A stretch of DNA of 64,000 bases, from the NCBI GenBank assembly GCA_031761405.1, contig JASEVX010000001.1:24929606-24993605 (forward strand), written 5' to 3'. Made by a program: the position numbers and the translations under genes. This DNA is from Serripes groenlandicus. Taxonomy: Eukaryota > Mollusca > Bivalvia > Cardiida > Cardiidae. Below are positions 21,781 through 33,090 of the stretch, one piece after another; positions within the stretch are counted from its first letter, which is position 1, and each line of letters opens with the position of its first letter. Below the pieces are notes generated by a model. It ran no database searches. It was not told where the DNA came from and was given only the letters and a program-made list of their open reading frames with translations.

Positions 21781-21904
21781 TGGAAAAATTGAAGCGTCTA
21801 TATGTGGGAAAGGGTAAATTGTACAGGACCAATATCAAATTTAAACAAATTCCCTGTTTTCAACTGTGTTTTGAAACTACTCATCTGTATCATAGACAGG
21901 TTTC

Positions 21905-22141
21905 AGCGTTTTCACACTTACATCCATTCTGAAGCAGACGACTTTGAAAACATCTACGACAAAAAAAAAAGAAAAACTATATACATGTACTAATGAGGTA
22001 TAACTACTGAAAAGAGTTGACCATATGTTTGCAAAAGAGGAAATTGCTAGTTTTGAGCAATTTCTCCTTTTGTCACAAAGTTTTCAAAAGTCATCTGCTG
22101 TAGAGGCATCAGACAGCGTCAATATGTCTGAAATGTTTAAC
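21905..22141 (-). repeat. MITE-A, diverged
   Basis: GAAGCAGACGACTTTGAAAAC, hairpin GAAATTGCTAGTTTTGAGCAATTTC, then GAGGCATCAGACAGCGTC. Terminal TTAA decayed. Confidence 0.65.
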
Positions 22142-22144
22142 TGC

Positions 22145-22345
22145 AGACCCATGTTGGTGCATCTGAAGCAGAAGACGTTTGCAAACAAAGAGAAATTCTT
22201 CCATTTGCCACAATGTTTTCAACTCTATTTAATACTTACACATTGATATACATGTATAGAGATTTTCCAAAATTGAAAAGTCTTATGAAGAAGGTTTCAA
22301 AGTCATTTGCTGCAGATTAATTGCATGTGAGAAAGGTTTAGAGAA
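22145..22345 (+). repeat. MITE-A, diverged, abutting the previous copy
   Basis: GGTGCATCTGAAGCAGAAGAC and TTTGCTGCAGATTAATTGC mark the two sides; ends GTGAGAAAGGTTTAG. Confidence 0.55.
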
Positions 22346-22437
22346 GGTTTTTGCTCCTTGCAAGTTATCCTTCTACCTCTATAATATTATCATACTTTCC
22401 GTATCTTGTAAATTCAAAACATTGGTAAGATGGCTTT

Positions 22438-22511
22438 TAATCCTTTCCCTCATAAAGACGCTTTCTGACACCTCTGCAGCAGATGGCTTTTTGAAACCAT
22501 AGTGACAAAAG
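22438..22511 (+). repeat. MITE-A left-end fragment
   Basis: TTAATCCTTTCCCTCATAAAGACG to GTGACAAAAG, broken where a 34-bp segment shared with LRRC57 intron 4 begins. Confidence 0.8.
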
Positions 22512-22545
22512 AATCACATCAGATGTTTCATGGGGCTAAATGCCT

Positions 22546-22776
22546 TTAACCATTTCCCTCATATAGACGCTTTCTGTTGCCTCTGCAGCAGACAGCTTTT
22601 TGAAAACATAGTAACAAAAGAAGAAATTGCTCTAAACAAGCAATTTCTCCTTTTGCCACAATGTTTTCCACTTTTAGTCATAGGTTATCTATTCAATTAT
22701 AGAGACTTTCCATTTTTTTGACAAAATATGTTCAAAATTTTCTGCTGCAGAATTGTCGTATGAGGGAAAGGGTTAA
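22546..22776 (+). mobile_element. MITE-A, full-length
   Basis: TTAACCATTTCCCTCATATAG to GAGGGAAAGGGTTAA with hairpin GAAATTGCTCTAAACAAGCAATTTC. Its left flank (22512-22545) matches the flank of the MITE-A at 46763-47196 in reverse complement. Confidence 0.9.
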
Positions 22777-22877
22777 ACAGTTTTAGGACAACAAACAAGT
22801 AGTTTTTAGAAAAAAATTCTAAAAATTAAAATAACAACAAACTGTTTTTCCCATGGTTTAAACACTTGTTACATCAT

Positions 22878-23112
22878 TTACCCTTTCCCATATATGGTAC
22901 AATATGATTGTAGCAGACGACTTTGAAAACACCTAGGTAAAACTAAAGAAAAACTCTATTAATGAAAGTTAAATTGTTGAATAGAAATGAAAACATTGTG
23001 CAAAAGAAAGTAATTGCTCATTATGAGCATTTACTCCTTCTGCCACAATGTTTTCAAAAGTCATTTGCTGCAGATGCACCGGAATGTGCCTGCAAGTGAG
23101 AGGGGGGTTAAT
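22878..23112 (-). mobile_element. MITE-A, second subfamily, decayed ends
   Basis: TTTACCCTTTCCCATATATGG, then GTAGCAGACGACTTTGAAAAC, ATTGCTCATTATGAGC hairpin and final GTGAGAGGGGGGTTAA. Confidence 0.75.
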
Positions 23113-23486
23113 AATTATAATCGTATTATATAAAGAAAAAGTAGGAACTGTAGCGCTCATCTAAGAACCATGGCTTTATATGGAAAGGTGTCCATTTTGG
23201 CCTAGTCTTACCATTCTCGGGTCAAAGACGCAGCATCCTTAAATATGTCAATAAGACTTCGATTTTTATTTAGCCTACTGACCTAGTTGTTGACTAGACA
23301 TGACCCAGCCTAACTATCATTAAGACAAACTTTCATTATTCTAGAGTAAACAAGGAATCGGTGGAACCGAATGATGCTCCCCATAAGGGCTTTGTCAAGT
23401 GATAATAGGCGTTGTCTGATAGAACTACTTTTAACTAATGATCATACCTATTTACATAATACAGACTTCATTAAAAGAAAATAATA

Positions 23487-23948
23487 ACAAGAAAATGTGT
23501 CCATGGAACACAGATGCCCCGGTTGTTAACTATATTTTAAAACGGACGGACGAACAGTTGGTCCAACCTCAAATTGATACAATTTTTTAAACAATGATAT
23601 GTTGATTGTCATTTGTGTGAAGTTTCATAATGATAGGACATCAGGTTCACTAAAATCTAACTTGACCAAAAACTTTAACCTGAGAATGGAATGGACGAAC
23701 AGACAGACGAACAGACGGATGAACAGTTGGTCCAACCTCAAATTGATACAATTTTTTAAACAATGATATGTTGATTGTCATTTGTGTGAAGTTTCATAAT
23801 GATAGGACATCAGGTTCACTAAAATCTAACTGGACCAAAAACTTTAACCTGAGCGGGACGGACGAACGGACGGACGGACGGACGGACGGACGGACTAACA
23901 GACCGGAAAACTATATGCCCCTCATACTTCGTATGCCGGGGCATAAAA
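23487..23948 (+). mobile_element. Helentron/pearl-like element with two-copy core
   Basis: Starts near GTGTCCATGGAACACAGATGCCCCGG. Two direct ~178-bp repeats (CAGTTGGTCCAACCTCAAAT) follow, then a (GACG)n run at about 23865-23895 and the hairpin TATGCCCCTCATACTTCG...GGGGCATAAAA. The 5' GCCCCGG pairs with the 3' CCGGGGC as a subterminal inverted repeat. No TIRs. Classification follows layout, not a database match. Confidence 0.65.
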
Positions 23949-24473
23949 ACAAGGGAGTTAATTTTTATTATTTATTATAGAGTTATGGTTCTTGTGTAAT
24001 GCAATTCCTCTCTTTAATATCTATCTACATTTCAAGTTTCATCGAAATATCTTTCGTACTTTTGGAGTTATGGTTCTGAAATTGAAATATAAAGTCTAAC
24101 AAGGGAGATAACTTGAAAATTATTCACTATAAGTTATGGTTCTTGTGTAATGCACTTCATTTCTTTAATATCTGTATACATTTCATGTTTCATCGAAATA
24201 TCTTTTGTACTTTTCAAGTTATGGTCCTGACATGGAAATATAAAGTCTAACAAGGAAGATAATTTGAACATTATTCACTATAAAGTTATGGTTCTTGTAT
24301 TATGCACTCACTCTTATTGATATGTATGTATATTTCAAGTTTCATTGAAATATATTCAGTACTTATAGATTTATTATGCCCAATGCAAATAAAGTGTGAC
24401 GCGCAAATTTTTCCGGACGGACAAAGCGACAACTATATATGCTCTCCCAAACTAGTTTGGGGAGCATAAAAAT
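23949..24473 (+). mobile_element. Helentron/pearl-like fragment, three ~150-bp core repeats
   Basis: Core units contain GTTATGGTTCTTGTGTAATG and CATTTCAAGTTTCATCGAAA. They end at CGGACGGACAAAGCGACAAC and a hairpin GCTCTCCCAAACTAGTTTGG GGAGC followed by ATAAAA. The core resembles that of the element at 49617-52122. Confidence 0.6.
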
Positions 24474-24478
24474 GTAAA

Positions 24479-25439
24479 TTAAGGATGTACTGAACTGAGG
24501 TTTTGAAATTTAAAAAAAAAAAAAAATTTTTTTACTTTCTTATTAAATCTTCTTATTTTGTTGTCAATTAAAACCTGTTTAGTCATTATACCTTTTTATA
24601 ATTCTTCAAAATTTAAAAAAAAGTGGATAAAATTTGCTCGAGATAAAGGGCCTATTTTTTGCATGAGCCTTCAAATTTTTCGTGAGACGCTGTCCAGTTG
24701 CCGTGTTTGATTAAGAAATAAAACTGGTAAAAAAGAACATATTAAAGTCCATGTATATAAATTTTAATCTAAAACTTGTATAGTATCATATTGTTTTGAA
24801 AAAAAGTAGAAAATATTGGAAAACTTTTTTGACATTTGAAGATATGTTTGAAAAATTAATAAATATATATTCATATTTTAACATTTTTTAGCCATTCAAA
24901 GAAGAAAAACTGAAAATATTGCCCAGCGACATATACTTTTCTTATTAAAATCTGATAAATGATAGTAATTGAAATAACGTAGAGAAGTTTCAGAAAAAGT
25001 TAAATATTACAAATATGTTTTTTCCTTATTTCAAAGTTTTGAAATTGTCTATTCTTAAATCTGACAAATATGGATTTTCATTAGTGTCAAATAGTGTCTA
25101 TTTTTTAGCTTTAATTACAATGTATTGCATGAACTTCCAAAGATATGGATATAATACCTTCAGAATGAGATTAAAACCAAAGAAGATAAACAATTAGCAT
25201 CTCATCTTTCAAATATCGGCAATTTGCGTGAAAACATATTTTATTTCATGGGCTGAAATAGCAAAAAAAACGCTCACCATAAGGCTTTTATAAATTGATC
25301 TAGCAAAAAAAAAAGCCCAGTACCATACCTTTTTTTTTTTTTTTTTTAATTTAACATATATCCAACTTTCAAAAAAACAATATTACAAGAAAAGTTAAAT
25401 ATTATGAAAAATCCACTTTTCAGTTCAGTACATCCTTAA
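24479..25439. mobile_element. TTAA-flanked AT-rich element, 20-bp perfect TIRs
   Basis: Left TTAAGGATGTACTGAACTGA and right TCAGTTCAGTACATCCTTAA are perfect inverted repeats 961 bp apart. Internal DNA is very AT-rich with no convincing ORF. TTAA may be the target duplication (piggyBac-like) or part of the TIR. It starts six bases after the end of the previous element. Confidence 0.8.
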
Positions 25440-25546
25440 CAAGATTATTCTCAAATTTAACCTAGTGACCTAGTTTTTAACCATATTCGAAATTGTCCTA
25501 GACATTATCAAGACATTTGACAAAGTTTCAGCATGCTTAAGTAAAA

Positions 25547-26484
25547 CAAGAGCTGTCGGAGGACAGCATGCTGGACTATTCCACCGCTTATTTGATTACT
25601 GCGATAATGGACTCTAATGTAGTTGCATGCTAAACATTAACCACAATGTCTTAAAGGTTGATAATTTGCATTATATGCAGGATAGAGTAATTTAACTTGA
25701 TTATTTTCATAGGTGTGATGGTTGGGATATAGGGTTGTATAACGTTTCAATTGAATGCATCAAGTAGTTACTAAGATATGGACTCTTAATGTAGTTGCAC
25801 GCAAACCTTTAACCATAGGGCAACAATTTGCACCATATGCAACTAGTTCAAAGTTATTGCAAAAAATAAACTAAGTTTCAGGGTCATAGGCCTAAGCAAT
25901 CAGTAGTTTTAAAGCAAGGAATGTTTCTGTATTGAAGGTCAAAGTGAACTTGACCTTTGACCTATTCACTCCAAACTCTCTAGGAATCACCAACTTGCTA
26001 TGATGTATGTCCATACCAAGTTTGAAGATCATAGGCCTAGGCGTATGTAAGTAATAAGGGTAAATGCTAGCTTTCACAAAAACTTTAACCATTAACTGTT
26101 TCTTTACAGAAAGGTCACAGTGACCTTGACCTTTGACCTAGTAACTCCAAACTCTCTAGTCAAAACAACTTGAAGATCACAGGCCTAAGTGTATGTTAGT
26201 TATAAGGGTAAATGCTAGCTTGCACGAAAACTTTAACCATGAACTGTTTCCATATAGAAGGTCACAGTGACCTTGACCTTTGACCTACTCAAAAGTTTAT
26301 AGGCATCAGCAACTTGCTATGAAGAATGTCCATAAAAAGTTTAAAGACCATAGGCCTAGGTGTATGTTAGTTATAAGGGTAAATGCTAGCTTGCACAAAA
26401 ACTTTAACCAACGGCAACGCCAACCCCAACGCGGGGGTGACTACAATAGCTCCCCTTATTCTTCGAATAGTCAAGCTAAAAATG
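25547..26484 (+). mobile_element. Helentron-like element with GTCACAGTGACCTTGACC core
   Basis: Opens CAAGAGCTGTCGGAGGACAG (a GCTGTC/GACAGC hairpin). Inner repeats carry AAGGTCACAGTGACCTTGAC and CATAGGCCTAGGTGTATG about every 150 bp. It closes with ACTACAATAGCTCCCCTTATTCTTCG and AGCTAAAAATG. Ends and core suggest a non-autonomous rolling-circle type; no Rep/helicase is present. Confidence 0.6.
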
Positions 26485-26855
26485 TGGTCTCTACAGTGTT
26501 TTTATCCGGACATGACCCGTATTCAAATGTAGGCTAGACATCATCAACACAAACATTCTAAGCTGCTCAAGCCAAAACTGTGCTCTCTAGTGTTTTTATC
26601 CGGACATGACCGGCTAGGTATCATCAACACAAACATTCAAAGTTACTCAAGCCAAAAATGTGGTCTCATGAGTGCTAACAAGATTTCAACTTTTTTCCTG
26701 CAATCTTTCCAAATAGATATCTACTACAGATACATCATCGTAAATGTGTCTGCATGTTGGAAAAGGGGAAACAAAATACAAAATCTGCCATATTTGAACA
26801 CATATATTGATTCCACTTCCAGTAAACAAGCTTCGTTTTCAAAATAAACACAATG
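26485..26855. other. NTPCR 3' flank, small direct repeats
   Basis: GTGTTTTTATCCGGACATGACC occurs twice (near 26497 and 26592), each followed by a CATCAACACAAACATTC segment. No canonical minus-strand poly(A) signal is visible. Confidence 0.45.
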
Positions 26856-29800
26856 CTATGTTCCGTAAGTCTCCAAAGAGTCTTTTATTGCATCAACAAC
26901 TTCATCTATTAGTTCATATCTGTTTTCTTTACTAACCTGAAAATAGAAACAAGAGTGTTGGTATAAATACACATGTACACGCCTCCCAATATGTCAGTGA
27001 GTAAACGACAGACAGACAGGCAAGGAGAAGTAAATAGACCAAGAGTCTCCCTGCCAAGCCAAGTGACACAAAAACAACATCTCATATGTTTATAAATAAA
27101 ATAAACCTCTAAAAAATCACCGAAATCGCGATCATAAAATACTGCAAATTGACCTGTTACAGGACTGATTCAGTCATTAAACATTCTATTTGTTTATCCC
27201 ATTACTTTACATGATATTTAAAATGTTGTCTTCTTCTACAGCCTTGCTGTGGAAGCCGGCTTTTTTAGCAACGTTGGTAGAGTGGTTGACCTTTTCTTAA
27301 AGTTAAGCAACGTTCATCGCTGTTAGTGCCTGGATGGGTGACCCGCGATGGCTTAGCTCCGGTACACGTTACACAATCAACAGATGAACAAGTTGAAAAA
27401 TCTGGAAAGCTGGAAGTAAATTTTGGACAAAGAGTTGAAAATCTTGCAATTAATTTATTTTATTGCGATGTTTTCAAAAGTCGTCTGCAACAGCATCTAC
27501 ACTATTCTTATATTGTACTTTTATTTTGAGAGCTTTCCCATATTTTCTCAAAAGAGTTTTCAAAATAGTCTGCATGTTATTTTATTTAGGGAAAGGGTCA
27601 TAACATCTTAACCCTTTCCCCCATACGACAATTCTGTAGCAGACGACTTTGAACATATTTTGTCAAAAAATAGAAAATCTCTATAATTGAATGGATAACC
27701 TATGACTAAAAGTGGAAAACATTGTGGCAAAAAAAGAAATTGCTTGTTTTGAGCAATTTCTTCTTTTGTCACTATATTTTCAAAAAGCCGTCTGCTGCAG
27801 AGGCGTCTGAAAGCGTCTATATGAGGGAAAGGGTTAATGGGTTCCCAGACACATTTTGAGGCATTTGCAGCAGACATCATATGAAAACACTGAAACCAAA
27901 AGGCGAAAATGCTGAAAGCAAGCGATTTCTGTTTTTTATACAATGTTTTCAACTCTATGCATTGATCATTCTTTCATCTATAAAGTTTTTCCATAGTTTT
28001 ATCTAAATGTTTTCAAAGTCATCTGCAGCAGATTTTGAAGCATGTGGGAAAGGGTTTAACCCTTTCCCTCATATAGATGCTTTTTGACGCCTCTGCAGCA
28101 GACAGCTTTTTGAAAACATAGTGACAAAAGAAGAAATTGCACAAAACGTGCAATTTCTCCTTTTGCCACAATGTTTTCCACTTTTTGTCATAGGTTATTC
28201 ATTCAATTATGGAGTTTTTCTATGTTTTGACAAAATACGTTCAAAGTCGTCTTCTGCAGAATTGTCGTATGAGGGAAAGGGTTAACAAAAGATAGTTTCA
28301 ATTATGGAGTGAAAAACTTACTGTATATTGGTACACATTTTCACTATGCCGTATTTCCTCCACAAAAGGATTAGCTTTAACAGGTATAGTAGCGAACACA
28401 GTAACTTTGGGATGTTTTAACAAGTCTCTGACTGTCCGTACAAAACTCGGACTAAACATTTCCATTTTTCCTATTTCATCTATCACTACAACTCTTGTTA
28501 CTTCCTCTGGCTGAAAAAGACAAGTTTCACAACTTTAAATATTGACTGTAATATTCTGTAAAGCAGATGAAGTTTTATAGGATTTTTTTTCACGATTTTC
28601 AAGAATATTATCACTCCCTTTTCCACATACAACAACTCTGCAGCAGAATACTTTGAAAACATTTAGTCAAACTATGGAAACCATCTATAAATGAATGAAC
28701 TATTATTGAATAATGTTGAAAACATTTTGTCACAATGTTTTCAAAGGTCATCTGTAGCAGAGGCGTCAAAAAGAAATTGGATGTAGGAATGGATTCTTCA
28801 TAATCAAATATGAGAATAGTTCATCTGTTTATTCTATGTCTAATAAAGGGCATTACTGAGTAAAGACTAATGCGAGAGTTATATAAATGTGTTATATGCG
28901 TATGGTCTCAAGTAAGATGTGTAATTTTCATTTGAAAATGTTGAACGTTTTTTAAGTTATAGGTAAGGTTAAAGTTTCAGCATGCATTTCTCAGTTCAAA
29001 AAGGGGCATAACTGAATGAGTATTAAAGCCACAGTTATGTGACTTGGTATATACATGTGCATTGTTTCTAGGAAGATGTGTATCAAGTTTCATTTGAATA
29101 TGTTAAACTATTTTTGAGGTATGAGATAAGTTTAAAGTTTTGGAAAGACGCAGAAGATGCCAAGGGTTAAATAATTACTCAACTCTTTTTCTTGGAAAAA
29201 CAGACGAGCTAAAACTGTTTATCCATTATATTATTTTGTATGTGTCGGTACAAACTGTTAAGAACAAGAAGCTTCTAGCCAAATACAATTACAGTCAAAC
29301 CTTGGTGGCTCAAAATAGTTTGCCCTATCAATTTTGCGGTATTCAATTTTAAGATGTTGCGACAATAAGGAAGTGTTTTATTCTGACTATATTCATGACT
29401 ATCAACGAATTGTTATCAATTCAACAGTCTTGGTAGAGGATTACTTACGGAACATTTGTGCAAAATTATTTTAAAATCAAGCCTCTATATCACATAAGGA
29501 AAACAAGTCTTCTTCAAACCCCCTCCCCTCTCAATCAAATATGGCCAGTTCTTTTGGACAAGAAGATCTTTTAAGTTTTCACAATACACGTATAAGGATA
29601 TAAGGAAAACAAGCTCCACCCCCTGGTGGCCATGTTTCTCAACTGATCAGATTCATTTGAACAGTCTTGGTAGAGGGTGACCCAAGGGACATTTGTGCAA
29701 AATAATTTTCAAATCAGGTGTGTACTTTTGGACAATCAGATTTTTAAAAGTTTTGGCATTTTTTCCCATTTTCTGGGGTGGCAGCAATCAAAGTCCTGCA

Positions 29801-32466
29801 TAGAATTAAATTCTTTGAACAACTTTGAAACAAGACCTCCCAAGGATCATTCCTGTGATATTATTTTGAAATCGGTCCATTGGATTAGGAGGAGAAGTTG
29901 TGTGTAGTAAAATGTGAACGGCTGACGGACGATGATAGATGTCGATGGATGATCACAAAAGCTTACCTTGAGCACCTTGTGTTCAGGTGAGCTTTAAATC
30001 CCAGGAACTTAATAAGCTATATTTATACATAGTTTATCTGGATATTATCAAAGCAGATGCCTTTACAATATCAAACTAGATACACTGCTAAAATAATCCT
30101 AGTTATTTGAATTAATAAGCTCTGTTTATACATTGTTTATCCAGATACATGTATTATTAAAGTAGATGCCTTCAAATTATCATATTTGATACACTGCTAA
30201 ATACAATCCCAGTAACTTGAATTTATAAGGCTTGTGTATACATTGTTTATTAGCCGAGCCTCGGTAGCTCAGTCGATAGCGACACAGGCTGTCAATCCAG
30301 CGGTTGTGAGTTCGAATCCCAGCTTACCCAACACTCTTACGGATGTTTGACAAAAGTCACTTTGACAACTGTCATTCATCTTTCACAAATGGGCTAACAT
30401 TCTATGTGGAAAAGCAGCCAGTTGCTTGGAAAGTATGTTGTGTGGAATACTGGTGTAAGATAGTTAGGAAACATATGAGTAGGTAAACTGACCACCATGA
30501 TATGAATGAAATTTATTTGAAAACAGCATTAAACGTTTCCCTCATATAGACGCTTTATGACGCCTCTGCAGCGGACGGCTTTTTGAAAACATAGTGACAA
30601 AAGAAGAAATTGCTCAAAACGAGCAATTTCTCCTTTTGCCACAATGTTTTCCACTTTTAGTCATAGGTTATCCATTCAATTATACAGATTTTCTATTTAC
30701 TGACAAAATATGTTCAAAGTCGTCTGCTACAGGATTGTCGTATGAGGGAAAGGGTTAACTGTCTATCCAGATATTTCAAATCAGATGACTCTAAAAATAT
30801 CATAATGGGTACACCGTTTAAAAAAAAAAGGGGTATATACATTTATATCTTCACCGAAAAAAGAAATGAATGAAAAAGGTACCTTTACTCTCAATGTTGG
30901 TAAAGCAACCATTTCAAAAGACTGTAACTGAACACAATATCTTCCAACCATGTAAGTGCGCCCACCTCTCGGGTTGTCTCTGGTGGAAATAAACAAAATG
31001 TATTACACACTCATACAAAAGTTTACAATGTACCTGATATATCATAGTTTGCTATTTTGAAAACAGGAGGAAACTATATTTCTTTAAAATTTGTGTTTTA
31101 AATACAGAGAGAAAACATTGTGGATCATGGAGAAATTGCTTGGTTTGACATTTAGTTGATTTATTTTATGCAAGTCGTAAAAACTTTTTTTAACAATTGA
31201 TAAAAAAAATAAAAAATTATACTAATCAGGCAAAAAACTGTACCTGTCAACTACTCTGGCCAGTTGACCTCTCTGTCCATCCAGAGTGACCACATCAAAG
31301 CCTGACCTCTGTCCATCTTCTCTAATCTCCTCTGTGTAAAAACCCTGACAGCTAAAGCCAATGTCCTCTAGTTTATCACAGACCCTTTTAACTAGTGTCG
31401 TCTTACCAACTCCTTTAAATAAAATAGAATTATCAATTTACACCCAAACAAGATACTATCCTTTTTTCGTAATGTTTTTGAATCTGTGTCACTAATTTAC
31501 TTGAAATTGTAGCTTTGTCACTGAATGATTTCAAAGAAGACGACTCTGAAAATGTTGTATCTGGTTAAAGTTTAAAACATGCAAAATGACTATGTCCATG
31601 GAAACATTGCAGGAAAAGGAGAATTATGAACCACAGGCAATTTCTCAATTCCAACAATGTTTTCTAAATATGTAACAACCTTATATCAAAATGATACCAT
31701 CAACTTTACAGATGTAAAAGCCACTCCGTGATTTGGTGTGACAAACTAAACTTTCTGGTAATTTTTCCCGGACAGACAAAAAAAAGCTTTAATACATCAT
31801 TTTATGGAACTAATTTTTTTGAATTGGTAATATAATGATAAAGATGGAAATTTATGTTTCTGCATAACTGTTGAATTTGCTTTCACCAAACAAATCTTCA
31901 TCTCCCAATTTTTTTACCCCATCCACAACTCAATATACAAATTTTCCAGATGTAACATTTTGTTGTTAAGTATACAACTCTTAACAAATTGTATAACGTA
32001 GATCAAAAATGCTTATGTTGTGGGACAGGGTACTTAAAAGATTTTTTTTGTCTCACGTTTTGTGCAATTTCTTCTTTTGTCACTATGTTTTCAAAAAGCC
32101 ATCTGCTGCAGAGGCGTCAGAAAGCGTCTATATGCGGGAAAGGGTTAAGATATACCTTTCCTACATACAACAATTCTGCAGTAAACATAAATCTCTATAA
32201 ATGAATGTATCACTATACATATAATTAAAATAGCTGACAACATCATGTCAAAAGGAGAAATTGCTCATTATAAGCATTTTCTCCTTTTACCACAATGTTT
32301 TCAAAAGTTGTCTGCTACAGAGAAATCAGCAAGTGTCTGTATGTGGGAAAGGATTAAAAGACATTAAGGAAGGGAAGATTCCAAAATTCTGTTATAGTTT
32401 TCTACCTGGCACACCAGTCAAAATCACATTTTTTCTTGGTTTAGAAAGTTGTATCGCAGCGGCCAT
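26856..32466 (-). CDS. NTPCR: NTPCR (THEP1-type cancer-related nucleoside triphosphatase)
   Basis: Five minus-strand exons: 32406-32466, 31244-31412, 30889-30979, 28322-28510 and 26856-26936, all GT-AG and in phase, giving 591 nt or 196 residues (human NTPCR is 190). The P-loop GVPGVGKT is at residues 18-25, split by intron 1. Then come GFYTEEIREDGQRSGFDVVT and LDGQRGQLARV, VGRYCVQLQSFEMVALP, the Walker B-like VVVIDEIGKME at 114-124, and a C-terminal SKENRYELIDEVVDAIKDSL. The family hydrolyses nucleoside 5'-triphosphates slowly in the cytosol. The ATG sits in GAAAATGG and an in-frame TAG ends the last exon. No frameshift or missing key residue is seen. Introns hold several MITE-A copies, a SINE and Helentron pieces. 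It is head to head with LRRC57, 3.4 kb apart. Confidence 0.96.
27255..27375 (+). repeat. 5S rRNA-derived relic
   Basis: AAAGTTAAGCAACGTTCATC and GTTAGTGCCTGGATGGGTGA match the 3' two thirds of animal 5S rRNA, including the internal promoter box C region. The 5' third does not match and the element lies in the last NTPCR intron on the opposite strand, so it is a pseudogene or 5S-derived SINE head. Confidence 0.7.
27608..27837 (-). mobile_element. MITE-A, full-length
   Basis: TTAACCCTTTCCCCCATACG to ATGAGGGAAAGGGTTAA, hairpin GAAATTGCTTGTTTTGAGCAATTTC, in the last NTPCR intron. Confidence 0.92.
27848..28059 (+). mobile_element. MITE-A, diverged, sharing TTAA with next copy
   Basis: GACACATTTTGAGGCATTTGC, GCAGCAGATTTTGAAGCATG, final GTGGGAAAGGGTTTAA. 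Its right TTAA is also the left TTAA of the next copy. Confidence 0.7.
28056..28285 (+). mobile_element. MITE-A, full-length
   Basis: TTAACCCTTTCCCTCATATAG to GAGGGAAAGGGTTAA, hairpin GAAATTGCACAAAACGTGCAATTTC. It ends 37 bp from NTPCR exon 4, downstream of its donor. Confidence 0.93.
28614..28795 (-). repeat. MITE-A, second subfamily, core deleted
   Basis: CCCTTTTCCACATACAACAA, GCAGCAGAATACTTTGAAAAC, then directly ACATTTTGTCACAATG and GTAGCAGAGGCGTC. It lies just upstream of NTPCR exon 4. Confidence 0.65.
28840..29170. repeat. Dispersed repeat shared with 48000-48190 (inverted)
   Basis: AAGGGGCATAACTGAATGAG and GTGTATCAAGTTTCATTTGA correspond in reverse complement to AAATGAAACTTGGCACACATG and the following segment near 48100. 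Confidence 0.45.
29400..29995 (+). mobile_element. Helentron-like element, hairpin 3' terminus
   Basis: Body ACAGTCTTGGTAGAGGGTGA and CCATTGGATTAGGAGGAGAAG, then GACGGACGATGATAG and the terminal hairpin AAAGCTTACC...GGTGAGCTTTAAA at 29957-29995. Body resembles 3831-4600. No ORF. It lies in NTPCR intron 3. Confidence 0.6.
30250..30530 (+). repeat. tRNA-headed SINE (family 3)
   Basis: CTCGGTAGCTCAGTCGATAG and GTGAGTTCGAATCCCAGC are A and B box regions. ACGGATGTTTGACAAAAGTC, GTGGAAAAGCAGCCAGTTGC and the end CCATGATATGAATGAAAT follow. The tail is cut by the MITE-A at its TTAA. Confidence 0.8.
30529..30758 (+). mobile_element. MITE-A, full-length, in a SINE tail
   Basis: TTAAACGTTTCCCTCATATAG to GAGGGAAAGGGTTAA. 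Left flank is the SINE 3' sequence GAAAACAGCA. Confidence 0.9.
32053..32148 (-). repeat. MITE-A right half
   Basis: From CACGTTTTGTGCAATTTCTTC to GCGGGAAAGGGTTAA; the left half is lost. It lies in NTPCR intron 1. Confidence 0.85.
32149..32357 (-). mobile_element. MITE-A, second subfamily, abutting
   Basis: ACCTTTCCTACATACAACAA, hairpin GAAATTGCTCATTATAAGC, end GTGGGAAAGGATTAA. It begins where the previous fragment ends and its end lies 49 bp from the NTPCR exon 1 donor side. Confidence 0.75.
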
Positions 32467-32607
32467 TTTCCAAAAGCAATGGAAGGAACTTCAAAACGTT
32501 GAATTGCCTAAACTTTGTCCAAATACACAGTCATTCCTGTATGTTATCTGTAATTTCTGTGGAATAGATTTGAGATTAAAAATGAACCATTAAACTAGAA
32601 ATGCATC

Positions 32608-32690
32608 TTAACTATTTCCCACATGCAACAAATCTGCAGCAGACAACTTTGAAAACATCTAGGCAAAAATATGAGAACTCCTCCAAAATA
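32608..32690 (-). repeat. MITE-A left-end fragment upstream of NTPCR
   Basis: TTAACTATTTCCCACATGCAAC, GCAGCAGACAACTTTGAAAAC. It lies 142 bp upstream of the NTPCR start codon. Confidence 0.75.
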
Positions 32691-32726
32691 CTGCATGCGA
32701 GTATGTTAGTAAACGGTGGAATCATG

Positions 32727-32954
32727 TTAAACCTTTCCCTCATATGGACGCTTTCTGATGCCTCTGCAGGAGACAAATTTTGAAAACATTGTGGCAAATG
32801 GAGAAATTGCTCATCATTAGCAAAATCTCCTTTTCTTACAATATTTCAACTGTATTTAATAATTGTTCTTTCATTTTGAGAAAATGTTCAAGTTTTATGG
32901 TAGATGTTTTCAAAGTCATTTGCTGCAGATTTGTTGTATGTTGGAAAGTGTTAA
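32727..32954 (+). mobile_element. MITE-A, full-length, diverged
   Basis: TTAAACCTTTCCCTCATATGG to GTTGGAAAGTGTTAA. Core GAAATTGCTCATCATTAGC. Confidence 0.85.
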
Positions 32955-33090
32955 AGCCTGTCAATTAGATTTCTTAAAATGTTAAATATAATGGATTAAA
33001 AAAAAAAGAAGAAATACAAATATTTGAAGCTTAATCTCAGGTAGGAAAACAATTGAATACATGAATATATTCTTGACTAATACCAAGACT

